A stretch of 64,000 nucleotides of DNA, from the NCBI RefSeq assembly GCF_900519355.1, contig NZ_ULHE01000004.1, positions 1-64,000 on the forward strand. The letters are read 5' to 3'. Under the pieces are notes generated by a model. It saw nothing but the letters and a program-made list of their open reading frames with translations, ran no database searches and was not told the origin of the DNA. This DNA comes from Corynebacterium lactis (GTDB taxonomy: Bacteria > Actinomycetota > Actinomycetes > Mycobacteriales > Mycobacteriaceae). Both the position numbers and the translations under genes were made by a program. Shown in pieces: positions 34,482 to 44,255 of the stretch. How positions within the stretch are numbered: the stretch's first letter is position 1; every line of letters begins with the position of its first letter.

Positions 34482-34631
34482 ACATCAGATAATACGCCCT
34501 GGGGTATTTTTGGCGCGCGCAAGGCACACTCGGAACACTCATGACACACCCGGAACGCGCGAAAACCACAGTCGCCTCAAAACCTTTTCCATTTTGCCAA
34601 CAAAACCACCCATGCTCGTTAGCATGAAAAC

Positions 34632-35252
34632 ATGAGGAACCCCAACGCAACACCCATCAGCTCCCAACACAGCGGGAACCGGCGCGGAGTCCTCGTCGCC
34701 GCCCTGGCCTGCGCATCGGCGGCAATGACGCTCGCAGGCTGCTCGCAGGCCACCGACGACGCGACAACGAACGGCACAGGAAGCACAGAGACGGCGGTGA
34801 CCGTCACCAAGACGGTCTCACCAACTGGTGAGCAATCTCCCAAGCACAGCAATCAGGGATCGGGAGATAGTGCCTCCGGCGCAAACAGCACGAGGGCCCA
34901 AAACGAGGGTAACGCGACGTCGGCAAGCGGAAAGGGCACGCTGAGTGGGGTCGCGCTGCGAGAGGGCCTCAAGGGGGCGGTCATGGACGGCCTGCAGCCC
35001 GAGCAGACCTTCACAGTTGGCGGCCAGACGCTGCGCGCGTGCGTCATCGGCGACGGCTACGGGGCACACATCGTCGCCGCGGGAGGAAGCGGGAGTTGCG
35101 CGTTCGCGGAGGACGTCTTCCGCGTCCAGACGAAGGGACTGAGCGCCACCGAGGACAACGTCCGCGACCACCTCTCGCCAAAGATTAGGGCCTACAGCGA
35201 GACGACGCACAAGACCTACGACGCGCCTGCCGCGAAGACTCGGAAGTCGTGA
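34632..35252 (+). CDS. putative lipoprotein
   Basis: A 206-residue predicted lipoprotein. It has a basic N-terminus (residues 1-18) and a hydrophobic stretch ending in the lipobox LAGC (Cys about residue 37), then a Thr/Ser/Gly/Asn-rich linker to about residue 100. The folded C-terminal part contains two cysteines that could pair (LRACVIGDG and GSCAFAEDVF). Lgt, encoded at the right end of this window, would modify the cysteine. No family recognised. Confidence 0.75.
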   Translation: MRNPNATPISSQHSGNRRGVLVAALACASAAMTLAGCSQATDDATTNGTGSTETAVTVTKTVSPTGEQSPKHSNQGSGDSASGANSTRAQNEGNATSASGKGTLSGVALREGLKGAVMDGLQPEQTFTVGGQTLRACVIGDGYGAHIVAAGGSGSCAFAEDVFRVQTKGLSATEDNVRDHLSPKIRAYSETTHKTYDAPAAKTRKS

Positions 35253-35376
35253 TCTGCACCGGCGGGAAAAACGCCCAGATCTACATCTACTGACCCCGAC
35301 CGAGGGGCCACCCGAATTGCAGCCGACTTGTTCACTCTCGGTGTCCGCCCGCACGTCAACCCGCTACAGTGGAGAA

Positions 35377-36615
35377 ATGACCGTCTCCCGCCTGCGTCCC
35401 TTCGGCGAAACCATCTTCGCCACCATGTCCCGACTCGCCTCCGAACGAGGCGCCATCAACCTGGGCCAGGGCTTTCCCGACTGGGACGGCCCCAGCGAGA
35501 TGCTCACCGAGGCCCAGAACCAGATCGCGGTCGGCACCAACCAGTACGCGCCCGGACGCGGGTTCAAGGTCCTCCGCGACGCCATCGTCGCCGACCGCGC
35601 CCGCCGCACCGGCCAGGCCTACGACGCCGATACCGAGTGCCTTGTCACCGTCGGCGCCACCGAGGCGATCGCCGCGAGCGTTCTCGGCCACGTCGAGCCG
35701 GGCTCGCACGTCGTCGTCATCGAGCCCTACTACGACGCCTACACTGCCGCGATCGCGCTCGCCGGGGCCACGTACACGCCGGTCCCGCTGGTGCCGCGGA
35801 GGGCTGGCACGGGGGCGGCGTCGGCAGGCGGAAACCACTGGGAGCTCGACCGCGAGGCGCTGGAGCACGCGGTCCGTCCGGACACCGCGATGATCATCAT
35901 CAACTCGCCGCACAACCCCACCGGCACCGTGCTTTCCGACGCCGACCTCTCCGCGGTCGCCGAGGCCGCCATCGTGAACGACGCCATCGTGCTTGCCGAC
36001 GAAGTCTACGAACGGCTCTACTTCGACGGCGGCGCGCACCGGTCGATTGCCTCCCTGGAGGGCATGCGGGAGCGGACGATTGTGGTCTCCTCGGCGGCGA
36101 AGACCTTCAACGTAACGGGCTGGAAAACCGGGTGGGCGCTGGCCCCGCGGGACCTGCTGGACGGCGTTGCGAAGGCGAAGCAGTTCCTGACCTACGTGGG
36201 TGCTTCTCCCCTACAGCCCGCGGTCGCGGTGGGGCTGAACGAGTGCTCGGAGTGGGTCGACGAGCTGGCGGCCAAGTTGCAGCGCAACCGCGACGTCTTG
36301 ACCGCCGGGCTCAAGGCGCTGGGCGCCCGCGTCTTCGAGTCCAAGGCCGGCTACTTCGTGGTCGCCGACGTGCGGGACTGGGGCCTCGGCGACGCGAACG
36401 AGACCTGCACGACGCTGGTCACCGACTTCGGCGTGGCGGCGATTCCGGTGACGGCGTTTGTCGACGAGCCCGACTCCGAGGACTACCGCTACCTGGTCCG
36501 ATTCGCATTCTGCAAGACGCGGGGCGTCATTGAGCAGGCGCTGGCCCAGATGAAGAGGGGCCTCGACGAGCACCAGGCAGAGATGGCGGAGAAGTACGGC
36601 ACGTACCAGATTTAG
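35377..36615 (+). CDS. class I PLP-dependent aminotransferase
   Basis: A 412-residue fold-type I aminotransferase. It has INLGQGFPDWDGP at the N-terminus, NSPHNPTGTVLS, the LADEVYERL aspartate that contacts the pyridine nitrogen, the Schiff-base lysine in SSAAKTFNVTGWKTGWA, and RFAFCK near the end as the carboxylate-binding Arg. The pattern is closest to the kynurenine/methionine/glutamine transaminase (YbdL-like) group; the substrate is not certain. ATG 35377 lies after TACAGTGGAGAA. Its stop overlaps the convergent coaE by 4 bp. Confidence 0.87.
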   Translation: MTVSRLRPFGETIFATMSRLASERGAINLGQGFPDWDGPSEMLTEAQNQIAVGTNQYAPGRGFKVLRDAIVADRARRTGQAYDADTECLVTVGATEAIAASVLGHVEPGSHVVVIEPYYDAYTAAIALAGATYTPVPLVPRRAGTGAASAGGNHWELDREALEHAVRPDTAMIIINSPHNPTGTVLSDADLSAVAEAAIVNDAIVLADEVYERLYFDGGAHRSIASLEGMRERTIVVSSAAKTFNVTGWKTGWALAPRDLLDGVAKAKQFLTYVGASPLQPAVAVGLNECSEWVDELAAKLQRNRDVLTAGLKALGARVFESKAGYFVVADVRDWGLGDANETCTTLVTDFGVAAIPVTAFVDEPDSEDYRYLVRFAFCKTRGVIEQALAQMKRGLDEHQAEMAEKYGTYQI

Positions 36616-37208
36616 GAGGCCGCCGGGAGAATCCGCTCCTTCCAGGCCTTATCGACCTGGGCGATCAGCTCCTCCTTGGTACCGGAGTTGTCCAGCACCA
36701 CGTCAGCTTTCGCGATGCGCGTCGCATCATCGACCTGCGCCGCTATACGACGGGCTGCGTCCTCGCGATCCACGCCACGGCTGTTCACTAGGCGATCCAG
36801 GCGCAGCTCCACCGGAGCGTGGACGACGAGCACGAGATCCTGGTCCGCGTCCAGACCATTTTCGATGAGCAGGGGCATGTCGTAGACCACGATGCCGTCG
36901 CCGGCGGCGTCGTAAAGCTCCTGGGTGCGCGCGGCGATGCGCGGGTGCGTGATGGCGTTGAGGGTGGCGGTGGCGGACTCGCTGGCGAAGACGCGGCGGG
37001 CGAGGAGTGCGCGGTCGAGCTCGCCGGAGTCCGTGATGATGTCCCCGCCGAACTCCTCTGCTAGTTCGGCGAGGGCGGGCTGGCCGGGCTCGACGATCTC
37101 GCGGGCAATGCGATCGGCGTCGATAACGGTGGCGCCCAGCTCGCACAGGCGGGCGGCGACGGTCGATTTTCCGCTGCCCATGCCGCCGGTTAGTCCAATC
37201 TTCAGCAT
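36612..37208 (-). CDS. coaE: dephospho-CoA kinase
   Basis: This enzyme catalyses the last step of coenzyme A synthesis. The P-loop GGMGSGKST is at residues 8-16. DADRIAREIVEPGQPALAEL and YDMPLLIENGLD are family motifs. It has 198 residues, normal for the short form without the UPF0157 extension found in mycobacteria. It follows rpsA and the GST gene on the same strand, the conserved actinobacterial order. Confidence 0.95.
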   Translation of the reverse strand: MLKIGLTGGMGSGKSTVAARLCELGATVIDADRIAREIVEPGQPALAELAEEFGGDIITDSGELDRALLARRVFASESATATLNAITHPRIAARTQELYDAAGDGIVVYDMPLLIENGLDADQDLVLVVHAPVELRLDRLVNSRGVDREDAARRIAAQVDDATRIAKADVVLDNSGTKEELIAQVDKAWKERILPAAS

Positions 37209-37248
37209 GCCCCTACAGTAGCGGACGCGAGCGGAGCGCCTGTGCCGC

Positions 37249-38367
37249 CTAGTTGGCCAGCAGGTCCTCGATGCGGTGGCCCTCCTCCACCGGGTCCGGG
37301 TTCACGGCAGCCGGAGCGGTGCCGTTGCCGAACGGGGTGCCGCCCAGCTTCTCGCGGCCGTGCGGCTCGAGCAGGCCTGCGAAGTCCGGACCCTTCGGTA
37401 CGATGCCGAGCGGGTTAATGTCGCGGTGCACCTCGTAGTAGTGACGCTTGATGTCGACGAAGTCGGTGGTGTCGCCGAAGCCCGGGGTCTGGAAGAGATC
37501 GCGCAGGTAGTTGTAGAGAACCGGCATCTCGGAGATCTTGTTGCGGTTGCACTTGAAGTGGTTGTGGTAAACCGCATCGAAGCGAATCAGCGTCGTGTAG
37601 AGGCGGATGTCGGCCTCGGTGATGTGATCGCCGACCAGATAGCGACGGGTCTCCAGGCGCTCGGAAATCTTGTCGAGGGCGTTGAAGAGGCGGTCGTAGG
37701 CGGCCTCGTAAATCTCCTGCGAGCCCGCGAATCCGCAGCGGTAGACGCCGTTGTTGATCTCCGTGTAGATGTAGTGCATCAGCGGGTCCATCTCTTCGCG
37801 GAGTTCCTCCGGGTACAGGTCCGGGGCGCCCTCGCGGTGGAATTCCTTCCACTCGGTCTCGAAGTCGAGGGTAATCCACGGGAAGTCGTTGGTGACGACC
37901 TCCCCGGAGGCGATCTCGACAACGGCCGGGACCGTGATGCCGCGGGTGTAGTCCGGGAAGCGCTTCAGGTAGGCCTCCTGGAGGCGCTCGTAGCCGAGTA
38001 CCTCGTCGCGGCCGCCCGGCCCCTTGTCGAAGGTCCAGGAACGCGCGTCGTGCACCGGGCCCGGGATGCCGACGGAGATAACGTCCTCGAGCCCCAGCAG
38101 TCGACGAACGATAAGCGTGCGGTGCGCCCACGGACAGGCGCGCGCCGCTACCAGCCGGTATCGGCCCGGCTCGACCGGCCAGGTCTTAATCCCCTCTCCC
38201 ACCTCGCGGGCGTCCTTGGTGATGCGGTCGTTGATGTAGCGGGTATCGCGCTTGTACTCCTTGCCGGCCGTCGAGTAGACGCCGCCCTTGGAGTGAGCGG
38301 GGTCCTCGGCGGCCGCGGCGTCGGAGTTCGGGTTGACGGAGTCGTTGTGAGCCTTATTAGTTGTCAT
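37249..38367 (-). CDS. glutathionyl-hydroquinone-reductase-like GST (ECM4/YqjG family)
   Basis: A 372-residue Xi-class glutathione S-transferase-like protein. The catalytic cysteine is in AARACPWAHRTLIVRRLLGL (about residue 80), typical of Cys-type quinone reductases. The N-terminal YSTAGKEYKRDTRYINDRI and C-terminal helical domain (ITEADIRLYTTLIRFDAVYH) complete the fold. Because corynebacteria make mycothiol rather than glutathione, the physiological thiol is probably mycothiol (inference). ATG 38367 follows TAATGT by 7 nt with no Shine-Dalgarno. Confidence 0.88.
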   Translation of the reverse strand: MTTNKAHNDSVNPNSDAAAAEDPAHSKGGVYSTAGKEYKRDTRYINDRITKDAREVGEGIKTWPVEPGRYRLVAARACPWAHRTLIVRRLLGLEDVISVGIPGPVHDARSWTFDKGPGGRDEVLGYERLQEAYLKRFPDYTRGITVPAVVEIASGEVVTNDFPWITLDFETEWKEFHREGAPDLYPEELREEMDPLMHYIYTEINNGVYRCGFAGSQEIYEAAYDRLFNALDKISERLETRRYLVGDHITEADIRLYTTLIRFDAVYHNHFKCNRNKISEMPVLYNYLRDLFQTPGFGDTTDFVDIKRHYYEVHRDINPLGIVPKGPDFAGLLEPHGREKLGGTPFGNGTAPAAVNPDPVEEGHRIEDLLAN

Positions 38368-38487
38368 GTCAACCACATTAGGGTGCGGGCGAGCTCGAGT
38401 CAAACGGCCCACACATTACCCCCGGAGATCTTGATCAACATGAATGCCACTTCAGGGCCGATCTTCGGCGCAAAGCAGCAGAACGAC

Positions 38488-38557
38488 ACAAAAAATCCCC
38501 GGCGAGGGCGCGGATCCCGGAACTGTGATGTTCCAGGCCCACTCCCTCGCCGGGGAT
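38488..38557 (-). terminator. rpsA terminator
   Basis: A perfect 14-bp stem (ATCCCCGGCGAGGG at 38495-38508 and its complement at 38544-38557) has an inner GGAAC/GTTCC pairing. On the minus strand TTTTTTG follows. It starts 55 nt after the rpsA stop. Confidence 0.9.
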
Positions 38558-38612
38558 CTCTCAAAGGGCGCTATTTAGCTTTTAGCCATGTCGCTCTTAG
38601 CCTTACAGCGGC

Positions 38613-40079
38613 TTAGTTGCCGGCCAGCTTCTCGCGCAGAGCAGCGAGCTGCTCGTCGGAAGCCAGGGTGCCGCCAGCGTTTGCCTCTGCAGCCGGTGCG
38701 GACGGAGCGGCCGGGGTGGCCTCGCCGGACTCGGAGGAGTAGTTCGAAGCGGTCTCGGCAGCCTCTGCAGCAGCGGCGCGGTGACGCTCGATCTGAGCGG
38801 TGTGCAGCTGGTGGTGACGCTCCGCCTCTGCGTAGCGAGCCTCCCACTCTGCGCGCTGGGTCTCGAAGCCCTCCATCCACTCGTTGGTCTCCGGGTCGAA
38901 GCCCTCCGGGAAGATGTAGTTGCCCTGCTCGTCGTAGGAGTCACCCATGCCGTACTTGGTCGGGTCGAACTCTTCAGTGTAGTCCTCGTCAGCCTGCTTG
39001 AGGGACAGGGAGATACGACGACGCTCGAGGTCGATGTCGATGACCTTGACCATGACCTGCTCGTCGACGGAGACGATCTGGTCCGGAACATCGATGTGGC
39101 GGGAAGCCAGCTCGGAGATGTGAACCAGACCCTCGATGCCCTCCTCGACGCGGACGAACGCGCCGAACGGAACCAGCTTGGTGACCTTGCCCGGGACAAT
39201 CTGGCCGATTGCGTGGGTGCGGGCGAAGACGCGCCACGGATCCTCCTGGGTCGCCTTCAGCGACAGGGAAACGCGCTCGCGGTTCAGGTCGACCTCGAGA
39301 ACCTCGACGGTGACCTCGTCGCCAACCTGGACAACCTCGGACGGGTGGTCGATGTGCTTCCAGGACAGCTCGGAAACGTGAACCAGGCCGTCAACACCGC
39401 CGAGATCGACGAATGCGCCGAAGTTGACGATGGAGGAAACGACGCCCTTGCGGACCTGGCCCTTCTGCAGCTGGTGCAGGAACTCGGAGCGGACCTCAGA
39501 CTGGGTCTGCTCGAGCCATGCACGGCGGGACAGAACGACGTTGTTGCGGTTCTTGTCGAGCTCGATGATCTTGGCCTCGATCTCCTGGCCGATGTACGGC
39601 TGCAGATCGCGGACGCGACGCATCTCGACGAGGGAAGCCGGCAGGAAGCCACGCAGGCCGATGTCGAGGATCAGGCCGCCCTTGACGACCTCGATGACGG
39701 TACCGGTAACCGGCTCGTCGTTCTCCTTGAGCTGCTCGATGGTGCCCCAGGCACGCTCGTACTGAGCGCGCTTCTTGGACAGAATGAGGCGGCCTTCCTT
39801 GTCTTCCTTGGTCAGGACCAGCGCGTCGATCTCATCGCCAACTTCGACCACTTCATCAGGGTCGACATCGTGCTTGATGGACAGTTCGCGGGAAGGGATG
39901 ACACCTTCAGTCTTGTAGCCGATGTCGAGAAGAACCTCGTCGCGGTCAACCTTGACGACGGTGCCCTCAACGATGTCACCATCGTTGAAGTACTTCATCG
40001 TGGAGTCGACGGCGGCCAGGAAATCCTCAGCGGTGCCGATGTCGTTGATGGCAACCTGAGGGACGTTAGAGGTGGACAT
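38613..40079 (-). CDS. rpsA: 30S ribosomal protein S1
   Basis: A 488-residue protein with four S1 OB-fold repeats (about residues 35-105, 120-190, 205-275, 290-360). The third and fourth carry VNFGAFVDLGGVDGLVHVSELSWKH- and VPFGAFVRVEEGIEGLVHISELA-type cores. The C-terminal ~110 residues are acidic then Ala/Pro/Ser-rich, as in other actinobacterial S1 proteins. ATG 40079 is preceded by GGAG at 10 nt; an upstream in-frame start would run into the leader. It is encoded downstream of polA. Confidence 0.96.
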   Translation of the reverse strand: MSTSNVPQVAINDIGTAEDFLAAVDSTMKYFNDGDIVEGTVVKVDRDEVLLDIGYKTEGVIPSRELSIKHDVDPDEVVEVGDEIDALVLTKEDKEGRLILSKKRAQYERAWGTIEQLKENDEPVTGTVIEVVKGGLILDIGLRGFLPASLVEMRRVRDLQPYIGQEIEAKIIELDKNRNNVVLSRRAWLEQTQSEVRSEFLHQLQKGQVRKGVVSSIVNFGAFVDLGGVDGLVHVSELSWKHIDHPSEVVQVGDEVTVEVLEVDLNRERVSLSLKATQEDPWRVFARTHAIGQIVPGKVTKLVPFGAFVRVEEGIEGLVHISELASRHIDVPDQIVSVDEQVMVKVIDIDLERRRISLSLKQADEDYTEEFDPTKYGMGDSYDEQGNYIFPEGFDPETNEWMEGFETQRAEWEARYAEAERHHQLHTAQIERHRAAAAEAAETASNYSSESGEATPAAPSAPAAEANAGGTLASDEQLAALREKLAGN

Positions 40080-40412
40080 ATAAGATGTGCTCCGAAGCGG
40101 ATAGTAAATCGAAAAACGGACAATTTCGGCCTTGCCCCCAATGCAAAGCTCCACGTCATTCGGGCTACATCCGCTCCCGGCGGGAACGCCATTGGATCTT
40201 AGTTAACCCGAACTTTACGCAAAGCCGTAGGCAGCAAAGTCGGCATGCTAGTGCATACCGCGAGAACAATACCCGCTTGAGCTGCAAGATTCAAGTTCCG
40301 CCCGGCCCCCGCGCGTCGTCTCGCCGCCGGAACATCAGACAACCTGACCTGCCACGACGGCCCCGCCTCGCACGAATTGCGAATGACCGCCACGCCCGCG
40401 CCTAGTACAAGC
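40080..40412 (-). other. polA-rpsA intergenic region (rpsA leader)
   Basis: A 333-nt stretch without a credible gene. On the minus strand a TACTAT box (about 40106-40111) may be the rpsA promoter -10. GC-rich segments further upstream could fold, but I see no classical terminator after polA and no recognisable regulatory RNA. Confidence 0.4.
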
Positions 40413-43087
40413 CTAATGCGCCGCCGCATCCCAATTCACTCCGGCACCAACAGACACATCCAGCGGCACCAAAAGTTCGGTTGCAGCGTCCATTTCCCTC
40501 TGCAGCACGTCCTGCATCGTCTCCTCCTCCCCCGGAGCAACCTCGACAACAAGTTCGTCATGAACCTGCAGAAGCACCCGGGAGCTCAGGCCCTCGCGGC
40601 GAATCGCGTCGTCCACGCGCAGCATCGCAATCTTAATAATGTCGGCCGCCGTACCCTGGATCGGCGAATTCAGTGCAGCACGCTCCGCATTGTCCCTCGC
40701 CATACGGTTATCCGCGTTGAGGTCCGGCAGGTACCGGCGGCGATCGAACAGCGTTGCCGTGAAACCGTCCTTGCGGGCCTGCTCCACCACCTCGCGCAGG
40801 TAGTCGCGCACGCCACCGAAGCGCTCGAAGTAGTCCTCCATCAGAGCCTTCGCCTCGCGCTGCGGAATATCCAGCTGCTGCGCCAGACCAAATGCGCTCA
40901 GGCCGTACGCCAGGCCGTAGCTCATCGCCTTCACACGGCGGCGCAGCTCTGGCGTCACCTCATCAATACCAACGCCGAAGACTTTGGACCCCACGTAATT
41001 GTGCAGATCCTCGCCATTGCGGTACGCCTCAATCAGCCCCGGGTCCTGCGACAGGTGCGCCATCACTCGCATCTCAATCTGCGAGTAGTCCGCCGTCAGC
41101 AGCTGCGAGTACCCCTCGCCCACCACGAACGCCTCGCGAATCCGGTGCCCGAACTCGTGCGCACCGGAATGTTCTGCAGGTTCGGCTCGGTCGACGACAA
41201 ACGCCCCGTCGCCGCTACCGTCTGGTTAAAGGTCGTGTGAATCCGGCCGTCGTCAGCCACTGCTTTAATAAGGCCCTCGACCGTCGACTTCATCTTCTGC
41301 GACTCGCGGAAGGCAAGCAGCTTCTCCAGGAAGGGGTGCGGGTTGACCTTAGCGAGCCCCTCAATCTCCTTCGCAGCCGTGGAGTAGCCGGTCTTAGTCT
41401 TCTTCGTCTTCGGCATGCCCAACTGGTCGAAGAGGACCTCCTGAAGCTGCTTCGGCGACCCCAGATTCAGCTCCGGCTTGCCGACGATATCCCTCGCAAC
41501 GGCCTCGGCCTCATCCGTGGCGGCCTGCGCCTGCTTGCGAAGGTCCTCGAGACGATCGACGTCCACGGCTATTCCGGCGCGCTCCATGCGAGCCAGCACT
41601 GGCGCCAGCGGAACCTCCAGGTCGGCGTAGACGCTGTAGAGCCCCGCCTGGTCGAGTTCCGCCGCCATCGAAGCAGCGAGATCGATGATTGCCGCGACGC
41701 GGGAGGCATCCGCCGTAGGCTCGTCCAGCAGGGTTAGCTGGCCGTCGACCTGCGACAGAGTCCGGTTCAGGTGGCGCTGGGTGACGTTGTCCAGCGAGTA
41801 GCTGCGCTGGCTCGGGCGTAGCAGATAGGCGGCAAGGAAGGTGTCGTGAATGACGCCGCCAAGATCCAGGTCATACGTCCACAGCGCATGCATCGCCGAC
41901 TTACAGTCGTGCAGCAGCTTCGGGTGCTCGCCCGCGAGCCACTCGCGCAGCGCCTCCTCGTCCGCCGGCGACAGCGAATCGAGGTCGACAACCACGGCCT
42001 GGCCCGGGGCCCCGGAAGCTCCCGAGGCACCCTTACCAGAAGCAGCGGCATCATCCGCAGAGCCGATAGAGACGGTATGCTCCCCGACCTCCACGGCTGC
42101 CGGTGCCTGAAGCTTGTGAAGCCAAGAGCCGAGGGAACCGTCGGCAAGCGTGACAACCTCCAGCTCGGTGGCGGACTCGCCGGAGGAGGCGGTGACTCCG
42201 GCACCCTCGATGGAGAGGGTGCGGAAGACGCGCTCGCGGAGACTGTCGCCGAATTCGAGGCGGTCGAAGAAGTCCATGATGCCCTGCGCGTCGGCGGGGC
42301 GGAGCTCCAGCTCATCTGGACCATAGGGCAAGGGCAGGTCCTTGACCATCTCGGTGATGTCGCGGTTTAGCTGAACTGCGGCGACGCGCTCGCGGAAGTT
42401 ATCGCCGGCCTTGCCACGGATCTCGTCGGCGTGCTCGATGAGGGACTTCAGGCTGCCGTACTGGACAATCCACTTGGTGGCGGTCTTCTCGCCGACGCCC
42501 GGAATGCCGGGCAAGTTATCGGAGGGGTCACCGCGAAGCGCCGCGAAGTCCGGGTACTGAGCCGGGGTGAGGCCGTACTTCTTCTCGACGGCCTCCGGCG
42601 TGAAGCGATGCAGCGTGGTGACACCGCGCATGGGATAGAGCACGGTCGTGGTGTCGTTGACCAGCTGGAAGGAGTCGCGGTCGCCGGTGACGATGAGAGT
42701 CTCGAACCCCTCGGGCTTGGCCTGCGTGGCCAGGGTCGCGATAATGTCGTCGGCCTCGTAGTTATCTTTCTCCAGTGTGACGATGCCCATTTCTTTGAGC
42801 ACCTGCTGGATGAGCGGGACCTGGCCTCGGAATTCCTCGGGTGTCTTTTCGCGCTGGGCCTTATATTCCGGGAACATTTCGTTGCGGAAGGTCTCGCGCG
42901 CAACATCGAAGGCGACCGCGACATGCGTAGGCTTCTCCTCGCTGAGGATGTTGGAAAGCATCGACAGGAAGCCATAGACGGCATTGGTGGACTGCCCCGA
43001 GGTGGTCGAGAAGTTGTCCGTCGGCAGCGCAAAGAATGCACGGAACGCCATGGAGTGGCCGTCGATAAGCATGAGGGTCTTCTTCAT
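40413..43087 (-). pseudogene. polA: DNA polymerase I, interrupted by one 1-nt deletion
   Basis: Residues 1-310 form the 5'-3' exonuclease domain (LLIDGHSMAFRAFFAL, VVTGDRDSFQLV, GVGEKTATKWI). A degenerate 3'-5' exonuclease-like domain follows (about 330-500) without clear catalytic acidic motifs, as usual in actinobacteria. The polymerase domain has LSSTEPNLQNIPVRTSSG (motif before A), LLTADYSQIEMRVMAHLS (motif A), the O-helix RRRVKAMSYGLAYGL and the VHDELVVEV of motif C. The frame breaks at about 41148-41151; adding one base restores RTSSGHRIREAFVVGEGY and an 891-residue protein of normal size. ATG 43087 follows TAGACT by 8 nt. Confidence 0.95.
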
Positions 43088-43300
43088 GACTCCCCAGTCT
43101 AGGAAAAGTCCGGGAGTTCCGGATGAAAAGGGCGCCGGGGGCGAGGCCACAGGGCGAGAGAAGGGGCACGCGGAGGGAAGTTGACGCGAGCATGTTTTAC
43201 AGCGCCGACCAGGGAAAAGTTTCCTGAAACTATTTCGACAAGCGAGGCGCCATATAGTAGACCTTCTACTACCCGCCCAGACGCTGGGGAAACGGACACC

Positions 43301-43329
43301 GATTTACGGTCTATAATTTTCCGTAAATC
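43301..43329. promoter_or_regulatory. perfect palindrome, candidate TetR-type operator
   Basis: GATTTACGG and CCGTAAATC (perfect 9-bp arms) enclose 11 nt containing TATAAT. It lies in the 386-nt gap between the divergent polA and the TetR gene. TetR-family repressors usually bind such palindromes over their own promoter region. The rest of the gap is AT-rich with GTAGAC/TCTAC-like repeats (about 43254-43270) and no accepted ORF. Confidence 0.5.
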
Positions 43330-43473
43330 ATCCTTTAGTAGGCCCTCCAGATAGCACTCAGGCCCTATGTATACCCCCATAATTAGTGAGATTTTCTGGC
43401 CTTTCGTGGAATTTTCGCAGATCGACAGGGTCGGCTGGCAAAACACGCAGAGATAGGAATTAGACTCTTCGGC

Positions 43474-44064
43474 ATGAGCGAGTTCGATAACAGCACCTTC
43501 AGGCGCAATGCCCAATCCACACGGGAGCGCATTATCAGGGCTGCCGCTGCCCACTTCGCACGCAAGCCCCTCAGCAGTGTGCCGCTGAAGGAAATCGCAA
43601 CCGACGCTGGGGTCAGCGCCCCGCTGATCATCAAGTACTTCGGATCGAAGGAGGGTTTGCTCACCGAGCTGATCGACTTCTCTCACTTCGAGGGCAAAAT
43701 CGGCCAGGCCCCGTTCGAGGAGCTTGGAACCATCATGGCGAGCACGATTCTGCTCGGCCAGGGTCTCCAGGGCCAGTCCCTCGTGCCGCTGATTGTCGCA
43801 TCGCTGGACTCGAAGTCCATCAGCGCAGTTGTCGCCCAGCGTTTCGACGAGGCCGTTGCGGCAGACCTTATCGAGCGCATCCATAAGGACGCCCCCGGCG
43901 AGGTCAGCCGCACCGTCGCACGCCACCGCGCCCAGATGGCCGTCTCGCTGTGTGTCGGTTACATCGTCTTGAGCGCATCTAACCTCATCAACAATGACGA
44001 AGGCGAGACACTCTCGGTGGAGATGCTCGCCAACTCCCTGCAGCACATCATCGAACACTCATAG
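43474..44064 (+). CDS. TetR-family transcriptional regulator
   Basis: A 196-residue regulator. The N-terminal helix-turn-helix (residues about 12-58) reads NAQSTRERIIRAAAAHFARKPLSSVPLKEIATDAG then VSAPLIIKYFGSKEGLLTEL, the typical TetR tail. The C-terminal ligand domain is unrelated to any I can name. ATG 43474 follows TAGACT by 7 nt (leaderless). Likely targets are its own promoter (palindrome 43301-43329) and perhaps the downstream DUF368 gene. Confidence 0.9.
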   Translation: MSEFDNSTFRRNAQSTRERIIRAAAAHFARKPLSSVPLKEIATDAGVSAPLIIKYFGSKEGLLTELIDFSHFEGKIGQAPFEELGTIMASTILLGQGLQGQSLVPLIVASLDSKSISAVVAQRFDEAVAADLIERIHKDAPGEVSRTVARHRAQMAVSLCVGYIVLSASNLINNDEGETLSVEMLANSLQHIIEHS

Positions 44065-44160
44065 GCCGAACGCGAAACGCAGATCTACGCTTGGGCCATT
44101 AGCGCCAGCGGCCATTGGGATCGGAGGGACCCGAGGGGCCGCCATGGCCGTTTGCGGAAA

Positions 44161-44209
44161 AGACCCTCGCAAGTCCGCCGGAGATTCTCAGCGGACTCGC
44201 CGAGGGTCT
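44161..44209 (+). terminator. terminator after the TetR gene
   Basis: The stem AGACCCTCG / CGAGGGTCT has an inner TCCGC/GCGGA pairing and is followed by CCTCATTT. It lies 97 nt after the TetR stop and before the DUF368 gene, so the two are probably separate transcripts. Confidence 0.7.
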
Positions 44210-44255
44210 CCTCATTTAAGCTTCTGCTCATTTACGCGGTTTACAATAGCCCGCG

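Noticed and set aside
43240-43330. Small RNA or riboswitch in the polA-TetR gap
   Set aside because: Only one simple palindrome and short repeats are visible, with no conserved aptamer pattern; an operator is the simpler reading.
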